Source of the DNA: Cohnella panacarvi Gsoil 349
GTDB taxonomy: Bacteria > Bacillota > Bacilli > Paenibacillales > Paenibacillaceae
Reading direction: 5' to 3'
Length of the DNA stretch: 64,000 nt
Assembly: GCF_000515335.1 (NCBI RefSeq)
Contig: NZ_KI911563.1
Span: 4,040,734-4,104,733 of the forward strand
Position numbers and translations under genes: made by a program. Shown piece by piece: positions 7,350 to 15,182 of the stretch (its first letter is position 1; every line of letters begins with the position of its first letter). The notes below the pieces were generated by a model, which was not told the DNA's origin, ran no database searches, and saw nothing but the letters and a program-made list of their open reading frames with translations.

Positions 7350-9127
7350 TATATTCCTCGCTGCGTCCGTTCCTGGAAGCATTGCGCGCGGACGGAGAAC
7401 TGATCGTGATCGACGCGCCCGTGGATCCGGTGCTGGAGCTGGCCGAAATTCATCGCAGAGTCATCGATCTCGGCGGACCCGCGCTGCTGTTCACGAACGT
7501 CAAAGGAAGCACGTTCCCTGTCGTAACGAACTTGTTCGGCACCGAGCGCAGGGTGGATATGGCTTTCGGTCCGAGGCCGGAGCAGCTCGTGAAGCAGTTG
7601 ATCGGCTCGGTGGACTCTTTGCTGCCGCCGTCGTTCTCCTCGCTCTGGAGCCAGCGCGGCATGTTCTTCGACCTGATGAAGGTCGGCACGAAGAAGGTAA
7701 GCCGGGAGCAGGCGCCGGTGCTTCAATCCTCGCGCACGGATCGGCCGCTCGCCGGATTGCCGTTCATTACGAGCTGGCAGGAGGACGGGGGACCGTTCGT
7801 TACGTTGCCGCTCGTCTACACGGAACATCCGGAGCATCGCAGCCGGCATAACCTCGGCATGTACCGGATGCAGATTTACGACGATCGGACGACGGGCATG
7901 CACTGGCAAATCCATAAAGGCGGCGGCTTCCACTATTACGCGGCCGAACAGCGCGGAGAAGCGCTGCCCGTCACCGTGTTCCTAGGCGGTCCGCCGGCAC
8001 TTATCGTATCGGCGATCGCTCCGATGCCGGAGAACATGCCAGAGCTGATGCTGGCTTCGCTGATTATGGGCGGCAAGCTCCCGGTCGCGGACAACCCGCT
8101 CGGCGGGCACCGCATTCCGGCGGAAGCCGAGTTCGCCATCGTCGGACGCGTGCTGCCGCACGAAAGGCGTCCGGAAGGCCCGTTCGGCGACCACTTCGGT
8201 TATTACTCGCTGCAGCACGACTTCCCCGTGTTTCACGTCGACCATGTGTGGCACCGCAAGGATGCGATCTATCCGGCGACGATCGTCGGCAAGCCGAAGC
8301 AGGAGGATTACTTCCTCGGCGAATATTTGCAGCGGCTGCTCTCTCCGGCTTTCCCGATGGTCATGCCGGGCGTAAGAAGCTTATGGGCGTACGCGGAGAC
8401 GGGCGTTCACGCGCTGGCCGCGGCGGTCGTGCGCGAGAGCTATTCGCGCGAAGCGCTCGGAACGGCGTTCCGCATCCTGGGCGAAGGACAGCTGTCGCTT
8501 ACGAAGTTCCTGATCCTGACCGATCGCGCGCTCGACTTGGCGGATTTCCCGCTGTTGCTCGAAACCGTGCTGGAACGGTTCGATCCGTTCAAAGATTTGT
8601 TCGTCTTCGACCAGACGTCGCACGATACGCTCGATTACACGGGCTCGCGGTTGAACCACGGAAGCAAAGGCGTGCTGCTCGGCGTCGGCGATCCGATCCG
8701 CGAGTTGCCAGGCGAATATGCGGGCGGTCCGATCCCGGGCGTTCACAAGGTCAAGCCGTACTGCCGCGGATGTCTCGTCGTGGAAGGCAAGCCGTTCGCG
8801 GAGGATCCTGAGCTTGGCGCGAGGCTGGCGGATCAGCTGAATGCCGAGGATTGCCCTTGGCCGCTCATCGTCATCGCGGACGACGCGGATATCGCGGACG
8901 GACAGACGCCGTTCCTATGGGCGACGTTCACGCGGTTCAATCCGGCGGCGGACATCTATGCGGCCAGCGAAGCGGGCAGACACCATATCGGCTATCGTCT
9001 GCCGATCGTGATCGATGCGCGCATGAAGCCCGGCTATCCGGACGAGCTGTTCCCTCGCGAGGATATCGTCGAGCTCGTGGACAAGCGTTGGAAGGAATAT
9101 TTTCAAACCTCCGGTTGGAGAGGGTAG
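7346..9127 (+). CDS. UbiD-family decarboxylase, menaquinone-biosynthesis type
   Basis: This 593-residue protein belongs to the UbiD family of prenylated-FMN decarboxylases. Typical stretches are GGPALLFTNVKGS near 43-56, the region around FHYYAAEQRGEALPV near 200, LPVADNPLGGHRIPAEAEFAIVG near 245 and PEGPFGDHFGYYS near 275, which holds the conserved active-site E/H cluster. Because an aminofutalosine synthase gene lies 3.5 kb away, the likely substrate is the 1,4-dihydroxy-6-naphthoate of the futalosine menaquinone pathway. That link is inferred from context. The start overlaps the ctaA stop (ATGA), pairing two respiratory cofactor genes in one operon. A hairpin terminator follows at 9135-9178. 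Confidence 0.88.
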   Translation: MIYSSLRPFLEALRADGELIVIDAPVDPVLELAEIHRRVIDLGGPALLFTNVKGSTFPVVTNLFGTERRVDMAFGPRPEQLVKQLIGSVDSLLPPSFSSLWSQRGMFFDLMKVGTKKVSREQAPVLQSSRTDRPLAGLPFITSWQEDGGPFVTLPLVYTEHPEHRSRHNLGMYRMQIYDDRTTGMHWQIHKGGGFHYYAAEQRGEALPVTVFLGGPPALIVSAIAPMPENMPELMLASLIMGGKLPVADNPLGGHRIPAEAEFAIVGRVLPHERRPEGPFGDHFGYYSLQHDFPVFHVDHVWHRKDAIYPATIVGKPKQEDYFLGEYLQRLLSPAFPMVMPGVRSLWAYAETGVHALAAAVVRESYSREALGTAFRILGEGQLSLTKFLILTDRALDLADFPLLLETVLERFDPFKDLFVFDQTSHDTLDYTGSRLNHGSKGVLLGVGDPIRELPGEYAGGPIPGVHKVKPYCRGCLVVEGKPFAEDPELGARLADQLNAEDCPWPLIVIADDADIADGQTPFLWATFTRFNPAADIYAASEAGRHHIGYRLPIVIDARMKPGYPDELFPREDIVELVDKRWKEYFQTSGWRG

Positions 9128-9134
9128 TGGGATA

Positions 9135-9178
9135 GAGGCGGCAACGCTCGACCGTTCGGTTGAGCGGGCCGCCTCTTA
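9135..9178 (+). terminator. Intrinsic terminator after the ubiD-family gene
   Basis: GAGGCGGC (9135-9142) pairs with GCCGCCTC (9168-9175), with an inner CGCTC/GAGCG stem, then TTATG. The T-run is short, so efficiency is uncertain. Confidence 0.6.
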
Positions 9179-9189
9179 TGCGTTACAAT
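9160..9189 (+). promoter_or_regulatory. Promoter for the HEPN-like gene
   Basis: TTGAGC (9160-9165), 18 bases, TACAAT (9184-9189). The -35 overlaps the 3' arm of the preceding terminator. This placement argues for the downstream GTG at 9230 as the start of the next gene. Confidence 0.5.
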
Positions 9190-9229
9190 GGGGAAAATAC
9201 CGCATGAGCGACCGAAGGAGACAGTGTCC

Positions 9230-9946
9230 GTGCTAAGGATGTTATTCGGCGATCCCCCGAGGGAATGGACCGGCGGGTCGCTAGTTACCGTTCAAGCGAT
9301 CGATAGGTTCATCAAGCTTACCTATGCGGTTTCTTACCGCAGTAAGAACGAGCACCGCAAGCAGGCGTATCAGAAGTACGGAATCTGGGCGGAAGGACTG
9401 CTTCGCTCGCTGGACGAGCTGGAGCAGAGCCGCTATGCCGCGAACCGATACGCAGCACTCATCCATCATAGAAGGATCGAAGAATTAACGCCGGCAGAGA
9501 GGCTGAATTACGAACGGCACGTCTACTTCGACAAGAACGCCTACATTCGGGTATTCGCGTTGCTGGATAAGCTGGGGACGCTGCTGAACGAGCTGCTGGA
9601 GCTGAAGACGGAGCGAATGAAGCCGAGGTTCTCGTACTTTACCGTGCTCCGCAACATGCGATCGAATCATCTTCATCCGGAGCTTATGAAGCCTCTGGAC
9701 GAGCTGAAGGAGCGGCATCGCGCCCCGTTCGGCCGGCTGAGGAACCGAAGGAATACGGAAATCCATTATATGAACGCCGAGCTGCAGGACGATCTCCGGA
9801 TGACGCTGGAGCGGCATTCCGTGAGCAGAAGGCTGGAAGACCTGCAAGGGAATTTGGCGGACCTCGATTGCGCCTGGGAGATGATCGAGGCTACGTTAGG
9901 CTATAGCTTCCGATTCGCCTGCAAGCGATTGGAGCGTAGACATTAA
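9230..9946 (+). CDS. Helical protein with HEPN-like RX4H motif
   Basis: This 238-residue, almost wholly helical and very charged protein has no signal or membrane segment. Near residues 174-179 it reads RNTEIH, followed by YMNAEL. That is the R-x4-H pattern, with a polar residue after R, that defines HEPN-domain proteins, many of which are RNases or toxin components. GTG 9230 has GAAGGAG 9 bases upstream; an in-frame ATG at 9188 lies on the promoter -10. It has its own promoter and is followed by an SDR gene after 20 bases. No antitoxin-like partner is seen beside it. The HEPN assignment rests on the motif and helix content only. Confidence 0.6.
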   Translation: MLRMLFGDPPREWTGGSLVTVQAIDRFIKLTYAVSYRSKNEHRKQAYQKYGIWAEGLLRSLDELEQSRYAANRYAALIHHRRIEELTPAERLNYERHVYFDKNAYIRVFALLDKLGTLLNELLELKTERMKPRFSYFTVLRNMRSNHLHPELMKPLDELKERHRAPFGRLRNRRNTEIHYMNAELQDDLRMTLERHSVSRRLEDLQGNLADLDCAWEMIEATLGYSFRFACKRLERRH

Positions 9947-9966
9947 GGATCAAGGGGAGAGCCGCG

Positions 9967-10749
9967 TTGAAGCTGATCGGCAGGACGGCGCTCATTACGG
10001 GCAGCGCCAAAGGATTGGGCCGCAGGACGGCGATCGAGCTATCCGCTCTCGGCTGCGACATCGCCATCAACTACGTCACGAGCCGGAAGGAAGCGGAGCA
10101 GCTCGCGGAGGAGATCCGGTCGATCGGCAGGAGAGCGATCGCGGTCGAAGCCGACATCTCGAAGCCGGACATGGCGGATAAGCTGGTATCCGCGGTAGAG
10201 AGCGAGCTGGGCGGCGTCGACATTCTCATCAATAACGCAGGACCGTTCATCCGGGAAAGGCGCTTGTTCGCGGATTATAAGCCGGAGGAAATCCATTACC
10301 TCATGAACGGCAACCTGGTGGGTACGATGCTTCTTGATCACCGCGTGCTTCCCGGCATGAGGGCGAGCGGGTGGGGGAGAATCATTCACTTCGGCTTCGG
10401 CCATGCCGGCGAAGCGCGTTCTTGGCCGCATAGAGCCGTATACGCCGCCGCCAAAGTCGGGCTCGTTTCCTTCACGAAGACGCTCGCCATGGAAGAGGCG
10501 GCGAGCGGGATTACGGTCAATATGATCTGTCCGGGCGACATTCGCGGCAACAATAAGGAGAAGAGCATCGTCGACGTCGCGGGAATGATCGACGAGGAAT
10601 CTCCGCGAGGCCGACCGGGGACCGGGGAAGACGTGGCGAGAATGATCGCTTTCCTGTGCCTGCCGGAGTCGGATTTCATTACCGGCAATACGGTCGACGT
10701 ATCCGGGGGACTCGATCCGATCCGCACCGATCTGATCAAACCTCGATAA
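9967..10749 (+). CDS. SDR-family oxidoreductase (3-oxoacyl-ACP reductase-like)
   Basis: This 260-residue classical short-chain dehydrogenase has a cofactor loop TGSAKGLGRR (residues 11-20), an NNAG motif near 91-94, catalytic YAAAK near 158-162 and the late NMICPGDIRGN loop. It probably reduces a keto group with NAD(P)H; the substrate is unknown. The usual catalytic serine position reads HFGFGHAG, so the serine may be replaced. Start is TTG 9967 with GGGGAGA upstream. The last codons (DLIKPR) grade into a 16-bp tandem repeat that continues past the stop. Confidence 0.82.
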   Translation: MKLIGRTALITGSAKGLGRRTAIELSALGCDIAINYVTSRKEAEQLAEEIRSIGRRAIAVEADISKPDMADKLVSAVESELGGVDILINNAGPFIRERRLFADYKPEEIHYLMNGNLVGTMLLDHRVLPGMRASGWGRIIHFGFGHAGEARSWPHRAVYAAAKVGLVSFTKTLAMEEAASGITVNMICPGDIRGNNKEKSIVDVAGMIDEESPRGRPGTGEDVARMIAFLCLPESDFITGNTVDVSGGLDPIRTDLIKPR

Positions 10750-10821
10750 GATCAAATCTCGATCTGAGCAAACCTCGATCTGAGCAAACCTCGATCTGAG
10801 CAAACCTCGATCTGAGCAAAC
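10726..10821 (+). repeat. 16-bp tandem repeat, about six copies, running out of a coding region
   Basis: CTCGATCTGAGCAAAC occurs at 10758, 10774, 10790 and 10806 with an exact 16-base step. A degenerate copy (CTCGATAAGATCAAAT) lies at 10742, and a further partial copy (GATCTGATCAAAC) lies within the last codons of the SDR gene. The array appears to have grown from the 3' end of the gene. Sixteen is not a multiple of three, so it is not a coding repeat. Confidence 0.9.
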
Positions 10822-10841
10822 CAACCCTCGCGAAATGACAA

Positions 10842-10867
10842 AAGGTCCCGCCGCTGGGCAGGACCTT
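10842..10867. terminator. Terminator hairpin between SDR gene and yutI
   Basis: AAGGTCC at 10842-10848 pairs with GGACCTT at 10861-10867, with an additional GCC/GGC inner pairing. It lies between two convergent genes. Tails are CTTCATT on plus and TTTTGTC on minus. Confidence 0.7.
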
Positions 10868-10891
10868 CTTCATTCCTCGAGATAAGGAAAA

Positions 10892-11131
10892 TTAGAACAC
10901 TTGCACGACTTCCTGAATGCCTTCGACTTCTTCCAGCAACGCGCGCTCGATGCCCGCTTTCAGCGTGATCGTAGAGCTTGGGCAGCTGCCGCAAGCACCC
11001 ATCAGGCGGAGCTTGACGATGCCGTCTTCGACTTCGACGAGTTCGACGTCGCCGCCGTCGCGTTGCAGGAACGGACGCAACTTATCGAGCACATCCAATA
11101 CTTCATCATATTGCGTAGCGTTCGTACTCAT
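10892..11131 (-). CDS. yutI: NifU-like C-terminal-domain Fe-S scaffold protein
   Basis: This 79-residue protein is a free-standing NifU C-terminal domain, matching B. subtilis YutI in size and context. It has [15 protein letters not shown] near 17-31 and the CxxC cluster-binding motif GACGSCPSS near 46-54. It probably holds an Fe-S cluster for transfer to apo-proteins. The ATG at 11131 is chosen because AAAGGAG lies 9 bases upstream. It is divergent from yuzB. Confidence 0.9.
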   Translation of the reverse strand: MSTNATQYDEVLDVLDKLRPFLQRDGGDVELVEVEDGIVKLRLMGACGSCPSSTITLKAGIERALLEEVEGIQEVVQVF

Positions 11132-11228
11132 GGTCATCCACTCCTTTCTCATTCTATTATAGTACAGGATTACGTTTTTTCAAACAGACGACCGCGGTTA
11201 CCTCGGCTGAAGAAAGGAGAAGTCCGCC

Positions 11229-11495
11229 ATGCATATCGTCGAGTTTTGCGTGAGCAACATGCACCACGGCACCGATGAAGTGCTGCGAAAGTTGGAGCAG
11301 CTTCCGCACGTCGAAGTCATCGAATACGGCTGTCTAGGCAATTGCGGCGAATGTTTCCTGTCGCCGTACGCGCTCGTGAACGGGGAATCCGTCGTCGCGG
11401 AGACGGCCGGGCAATTGTACGATCTGATCCTGGCGGAGATCGCAGCGCAGGAGGAGCACCAATCCGCGCTGGATAAGCTGTTGGACGATCTTTAA
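11229..11495 (+). CDS. yuzB: YuzB-family protein (DUF1450)
   Basis: This 88-residue cytoplasmic protein opens MHIVEFCVSNMHHG and contains YGCLGNCGECFLSPYALVNG near 35-54. Its three cysteines form a thioredoxin/ferredoxin-like pattern. The family is found beside NifU-like and NDH-2-like genes in Firmicutes, as here. A role in Fe-S or redox metabolism is likely, but the activity is unknown. Start ATG with AAAGGAGAAG upstream. Its stop overlaps the end of convergent yutJ by four bases. Confidence 0.87.
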   Translation: MHIVEFCVSNMHHGTDEVLRKLEQLPHVEVIEYGCLGNCGECFLSPYALVNGESVVAETAGQLYDLILAEIAAQEEHQSALDKLLDDL

Positions 11496-12550
11496 CCGAG
11501 GTGGCGCTTGCTCTTCCAGAGTACGCCGCTCTTGATCATGCGAGGAATGCGCCCAAGCATCGGCATATTGCCCATAATGCCGAATCCGGCTTTTTTGCCT
11601 AAAGAACCGAGGACTCCCTTCAGCTTGATGCGGGACAGCTTCGGTTCTTTGCCGTTCCAGCGCGCGCGAATGACTTCGGCGACTTGCTTCCCTTGGGCGC
11701 CGGCAAGCTGCGCGCTCGGGGAGAACGGTTGGCTGGAACAGTCCCCGACGACATAGACGTTCGGGTACTCGGGCAGCTCGTGATGTTCGTTCACGACGAG
11801 GCGACCTTGATTGTCTTTGGGCTGGGTCATTCGCTGAACGAGCGAAACCGGCTGAATGCCGGCCGTCCAGACGGTGACGTCGGTCAATATTTCTTCGCAG
11901 CCGTTGTGAACGATGCCTTGTTCAAGCCGGGAAATATTAATATGCGAACGCATTTCCACGTGATGCTCGCGGAACCATGAGGAGACGTACTCTTGCAATC
12001 TGCCCGGAAAAGCCGAAAGCACGCTGCCGCCGCGATCCAAGATGCGGATGTTGATGTCCGGCCGCGCTTCCCGCAGCTCGGCCGCGACTTCAACGCCGCT
12101 CAATCCGCCGCCGACGATCGTCACTTGGCCGTACGGCTTCGTGTCGTTGATCTGCTGGTACGTGCGTCGCGTAGACGATAACGTCTGGATGCTGCAGGCG
12201 TAATTCGAGACGCCTTCGATGCCATGATAGTTGTCCGTGCAGCCGAGGGCGATGATTAATGAATCGTAGGAGAGCGGATCGTTGCCTTCGATATGCACGA
12301 GCTTCTTGTCCAAGTCGATGTCGGTAATTTCGCCGTATACGAGTCGGCATTGGGCGTGAATCGGGAACGCGACCCGGATTTCCAAGTCGGACACGGTGCC
12401 TGCGGCTAGCGCGTAGTATTCTGTTTTAAGACCTTGGTAAGGCATGCGATCGACGAGGTAAATCATGGAATCGATCGGGATATCGTCAAGCAGCTCCTGC
12501 GCGACGGTTAAACCGCCGTATCCGCCGCCCAATATCACGACATTGCTCAT
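11492..12550 (-). CDS. yutJ: NADH dehydrogenase-like FAD oxidoreductase (YutJ)
   Basis: This 352-residue two-dinucleotide-binding flavoprotein of the type-II NADH dehydrogenase family begins VVILGGGYGGL (FAD loop, residues 4-14). A second GGGLSGVEVA loop near 155 should bind NAD(P)H, and NVYVVGDCSSQPFSPSAQLAGAQG near 270-293 closes the FAD site. It probably passes electrons from NAD(P)H to quinone or another acceptor at the membrane. ATG 12550 has AAAGGAG 8-10 bases upstream. The neighbours yuzB and yutI match B. subtilis order. The C-terminal membrane-anchoring part is short, so a soluble role is possible. Confidence 0.85.
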   Translation of the reverse strand: MSNVVILGGGYGGLTVAQELLDDIPIDSMIYLVDRMPYQGLKTEYYALAAGTVSDLEIRVAFPIHAQCRLVYGEITDIDLDKKLVHIEGNDPLSYDSLIIALGCTDNYHGIEGVSNYACSIQTLSSTRRTYQQINDTKPYGQVTIVGGGLSGVEVAAELREARPDINIRILDRGGSVLSAFPGRLQEYVSSWFREHHVEMRSHINISRLEQGIVHNGCEEILTDVTVWTAGIQPVSLVQRMTQPKDNQGRLVVNEHHELPEYPNVYVVGDCSSQPFSPSAQLAGAQGKQVAEVIRARWNGKEPKLSRIKLKGVLGSLGKKAGFGIMGNMPMLGRIPRMIKSGVLWKSKRHLG

Positions 12551-12599
12551 TCGTAGTTCTCCTTTTGCTGATAAGCCTCTTTTGATGGATAGTATGACA

Positions 12600-12630
12600 C
12601 AAGAAAGCCCCGGTCTTCCCGACGGGGCTC
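12600..12630 (-). terminator. Terminator of mqnE
   Basis: Read on the minus strand, AGCCCCG pairs with CGGGGCT around a 10-base loop and is followed by TTCTTG. It lies just past the mqnE stop and upstream of yutJ. Confidence 0.7.
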
Positions 12631-12636
12631 CATGCA

Positions 12637-13740
12637 TTACTCGTAAATTTGGATTTCGTTGTAGAACGTATCGCGTTCGACCGGAATGCGTCCGGCTCCT
12701 TTAATGAGCCAAATCAAGTCCTCGCGCGTAATGCCGGTCGGAGTCAACGCCCCTGCCGAATGGCTGATGCGTTCGCGTACGATCGTGCCGTGCGCGTCGG
12801 ATGCCCCCATCGTCAGCGCCACTTGCGTCAGCTGCGTGCCGATGTTGATAAAGTACGCCTTAATGTGCTGGACGTTGTCCAACATCAGGCGGCTGATCGC
12901 GATCGCCTTCAGATCGTCGTATGCGGAGTTGCGGCGGCGAATGCCGGCTTTCGGGCTGATCGGCTGCATCGACAGCGGGATGAACACTTGGAAGCCGTTC
13001 GTCTCGTCCTGCAAATTTCGGATATGCAGCATATGCTGCACGCGTTCCTCGACCGTCTCGATCGATCCGTACAGCATCGTCGTATGCGTGCGTAGGCCGA
13101 GATTGTGGGCGGAACGGTGAACGTCGAGATATTGCTCGATATTCGCTTTGTCCACTCGCATTTTTTTACGGTATTGATCGGATAAAATTTCCGCTCCGCC
13201 GCCTGTCAGCGTCTCCAGCCCGGCTTCGATCAACGTCTCAAGCACTTCTTTATAGCTCTTGCCCGAAATTCGGGAGAAGAAGTCGATCTCGGCGGCCGTG
13301 TAGGCTTTCATCGTGACATCGGGATATTTGATCTTCAGAGCGCGAATCGATTCGACGTAATACTCGAACGGAACGTGCGGGTTGTGCCCTCCGACGATGT
13401 GGAATTCGCGTACGCCGGGATGAATATGCTGGTCGACGTATTCGATCATTTGCTGAGGGGAGAGCGTATAAGCGCCTTCGTCGCCCTCGTCCTTGCGGAA
13501 GTTGCAGAACGCGCAATGAGCTTCGCACACGTTCGTGAAATACAAGCTCATATTTTCGATGAAATATACTTTTTTGCCGTTCTTGCGCAGATTAACCTCG
13601 TTGGCTAGTTGGCCGATCGTAAGCAGGTCGTCCGAACGATAAAGGAACACGCCGTCTTCGAGGGTCAAGCGCTCGCCGTTCCGAACTTTATCGGCGATAT
13701 CCGCCATTCGGCGGTCGGGGTGGGTCGTGATGAGCGTCAG
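12637..13740 (-). CDS. mqnE: Aminofutalosine synthase (radical SAM)
   Basis: MqnE joins SAM's adenosine moiety to a chorismate-derived enol ether to make aminofutalosine, the first committed step of the futalosine menaquinone pathway. The radical-SAM cysteine motif is CEAHCAFC, near residues 65-72. It is followed by FNFRKDEGDEGAY-type MqnE/CofH sequence, the GGHNP loop near 118 and TGGGAEIL near 182. The 367-residue length fits the family. No ATG, GTG or TTG start fits well: a CTG at 13738-13740 has GGAGG exactly 8 bases upstream, while the first in-frame ATG (13707) lacks a site. A promoter lies at 13846-13874 on the minus strand. B. subtilis itself uses the other (Men) pathway. Confidence 0.92.
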   Translation of the reverse strand: MTLITTHPDRRMADIADKVRNGERLTLEDGVFLYRSDDLLTIGQLANEVNLRKNGKKVYFIENMSLYFTNVCEAHCAFCNFRKDEGDEGAYTLSPQQMIEYVDQHIHPGVREFHIVGGHNPHVPFEYYVESIRALKIKYPDVTMKAYTAAEIDFFSRISGKSYKEVLETLIEAGLETLTGGGAEILSDQYRKKMRVDKANIEQYLDVHRSAHNLGLRTHTTMLYGSIETVEERVQHMLHIRNLQDETNGFQVFIPLSMQPISPKAGIRRRNSAYDDLKAIAISRLMLDNVQHIKAYFINIGTQLTQVALTMGASDAHGTIVRERISHSAGALTPTGITREDLIWLIKGAGRIPVERDTFYNEIQIYE

Positions 13741-13839
13741 GGCAATCGCCTCCCAATAACAGTAGTGGCTTCCAATCTCAATGATTGTGAAAAAAATAAC
13801 TTTCGACTGAAAGTGTGAAACGCAAGCCGTAAACAACTG

Positions 13840-13874
13840 TTAACAATTATAAACCTCAGGCCAACCCCCAGCAA
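13840..13874 (-). promoter_or_regulatory. mqnE promoter with motif shared with yumC
   Basis: On the minus strand: TTGCTG (13869-13874), 17 bases, TATAAT (13846-13851). The stretch TTAACAATTATAAAC (plus strand 13840-13854), and the CAACC-side bases after it, recur at the yumC promoter (18028-18055). The start site would be near 13839, giving a leader of about 100 bases. Confidence 0.65.
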
Positions 13875-13918
13875 CAGGAAAATGAAAGGTATAAAGTCGC
13901 CGGAAATCGGGAATCAAC

Positions 13919-13975
13919 TTGAATAATAAACATTAATTGGTTATGTTAGAGGTGAATTAGCTAAAACTAACCAAT
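13919..13975 (+). promoter_or_regulatory. Promoter and inverted repeat upstream of the 14.0-kb gene
   Basis: TTGAAT (13919-13924), 17 bases, TATGTT (13942-13947) forms a promoter. ATTGGTTA (13936-13943) and TAACCAAT (13968-13975) are perfect inverted arms bracketing the -10 and presumed start site, with a TTAGCTAA palindrome between them. This is a candidate operator with looping-size spacing. Confidence 0.45.
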
Positions 13976-14006
13976 AAATGACGTATTCGGGAGGTGTAAG
14001 AGACAA

Positions 14007-14450
14007 ATGAAACCGGAAATTTTACCGTTAAGCCAGCTTGAACAAATGGACGAGGCGGAGAAAATCCAGACGCTTCAGCAATATCGGGCCGCATACACGA
14101 TCAAGGATTTAAGCGCCGCATGGCAGCTCTCCAATCCGATCCAATATTATATGTGGTTGAAGAAGCAGCGGATTTACGAGCAAATCGTCAGAAGGGCCGA
14201 CAAATTCGAGCCCTCGAAGGAATGGCGCCGCTTGCAGGAGAACGACGTCAGGGACGCCGCGAAAGTCCGCGGGCTTTCCGCCGACCAGTTCCGTTATATG
14301 CTGGACACCGACTCCTCGGGTCCCGAGCTTGCGCAAGTGTTCCGCAGATTGGCTGATTTTCTCCAGAACGAGAAAGGTCAATTCCGAGTTCGCATCGAGC
14401 TGAAGGGCTTAGGCCAACAGGCTGCGGCGGATACCTCTCTTGAGGCTTAA
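14007..14450 (+). CDS. Hypothetical helical protein
   Basis: This 147-residue cytoplasmic protein is predicted to be mostly helix, with no membrane segment or recognised motif. It opens MKPEILPLSQLEQMDE. Residues 28-48 (TIKDLSAAWQLSNPIQYYMW) look like a possible helix-turn-helix, an inference from helix spacing only. The start has GGGAGGTG 10 bases upstream. It has its own promoter and an upstream inverted repeat, and precedes yutM by 50 bases. Codon use matches the neighbours. Confidence 0.65.
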   Translation: MKPEILPLSQLEQMDEAEKIQTLQQYRAAYTIKDLSAAWQLSNPIQYYMWLKKQRIYEQIVRRADKFEPSKEWRRLQENDVRDAAKVRGLSADQFRYMLDTDSSGPELAQVFRRLADFLQNEKGQFRVRIELKGLGQQAAADTSLEA

Positions 14451-14501
14451 GGCTTTCTTAGGGTATACTTAAAGAAAGTCAGGCTGGGGAGGAATCGGAA
14501 G

Positions 14502-14861
14502 ATGGTTAACATTAGCGAATCCGCAGGCGCGAAAATTCAGGAAATGCTCGCCGCCGAAGAAGTACCGAATTTGTTTCTGCGCATTGGCGTGAAAGAAGGC
14601 GGATGCAGCGGGTTTTCATATGGCATGGGTTTCGACGACGAGAAGCACGCGGATGATACGGAAATGGAAATTCAAGGGTTAAAGGTGGTAGTTGATGATT
14701 ATAGCCTCAAGTTTCTGAACGGCGTCGAGATCGATTGGAAAGATTCGGCGATGGGCGGCGGATTCACGATCCACAACCCGAACGCGACCGCTACTTGCGG
14801 ATGCGGCTCCTCGTTCAGAACGGCAAGCGAAGCGGGCAATCCGGCAGCGGAGCCTTGCTAA
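14502..14861 (+). CDS. yutM: Fe-S cluster assembly/carrier protein, HesB/IscA family
   Basis: This 119-residue A-type carrier of Fe-S clusters has the three conserved cysteines: GGCSGFSY near 35-42 and CGCGSSF near 100-106. It begins with the family's VNISESAGAKIQEML. It delivers 2Fe-2S or 4Fe-4S clusters to target proteins in the cytoplasm. The last dozen residues (after SSFRT) are longer than usual. Start ATG with GGGGAGG upstream at 10 bases. Its place between mqnE (a 4Fe-4S enzyme) and yumC fits a redox/Fe-S region. Confidence 0.92.
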   Translation: MVNISESAGAKIQEMLAAEEVPNLFLRIGVKEGGCSGFSYGMGFDDEKHADDTEMEIQGLKVVVDDYSLKFLNGVEIDWKDSAMGGGFTIHNPNATATCGCGSSFRTASEAGNPAAEPC

Positions 14862-14879
14862 TAAGCAATTTGCACGCTA

Positions 14880-14926
14880 GAGGATGTCCCCAAGGTCGAT
14901 TCGACCCGGGGGACATCCTCTTTGTT
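14880..14926 (+). terminator. Intrinsic terminator after yutM
   Basis: GAGGATGTCCCC (14880-14891) pairs perfectly with GGGGACATCCTC (14909-14920), followed by TTTGTT. Confidence 0.85.
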
Positions 14927-14972
14927 ACTGATCGATACCAACCGGGCGAACGCAGCGACATCACTCGGAACT

Positions 14973-15154
14973 AACTGCATGAAGGGCAGGTATTTCAATC
15001 GATGGCGTACTCCTTGACCTGTAAACGGTACGAAGTGCAGTTAATTGGGTAAAAAATGCGAGATCCGATGTTTCGGCGATAATGTAATGTAGATCATGCA
15101 GTTATTCAGAAGAAAATGACGATAGTGTGATGACGAACTGTACTCCGTGCAGTT
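14973..15154. repeat. Phased palindrome array A1 (AACTGnAC/GTGCAGTT units)
   Basis: Nineteen-base units begin at 14973, 15024, 15085 and 15136. The best is AACTGTACTCCGTGCAGTT, an 8-bp inverted repeat around a 3-base loop; the others are degenerate. Steps are 51, 61 and 51 bases. Sequence between units is not conserved. No gene lies here. Confidence 0.7.
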
Positions 15155-15182
15155 GAGGCGGTAATAGGTTGTAAGTTCAGCA

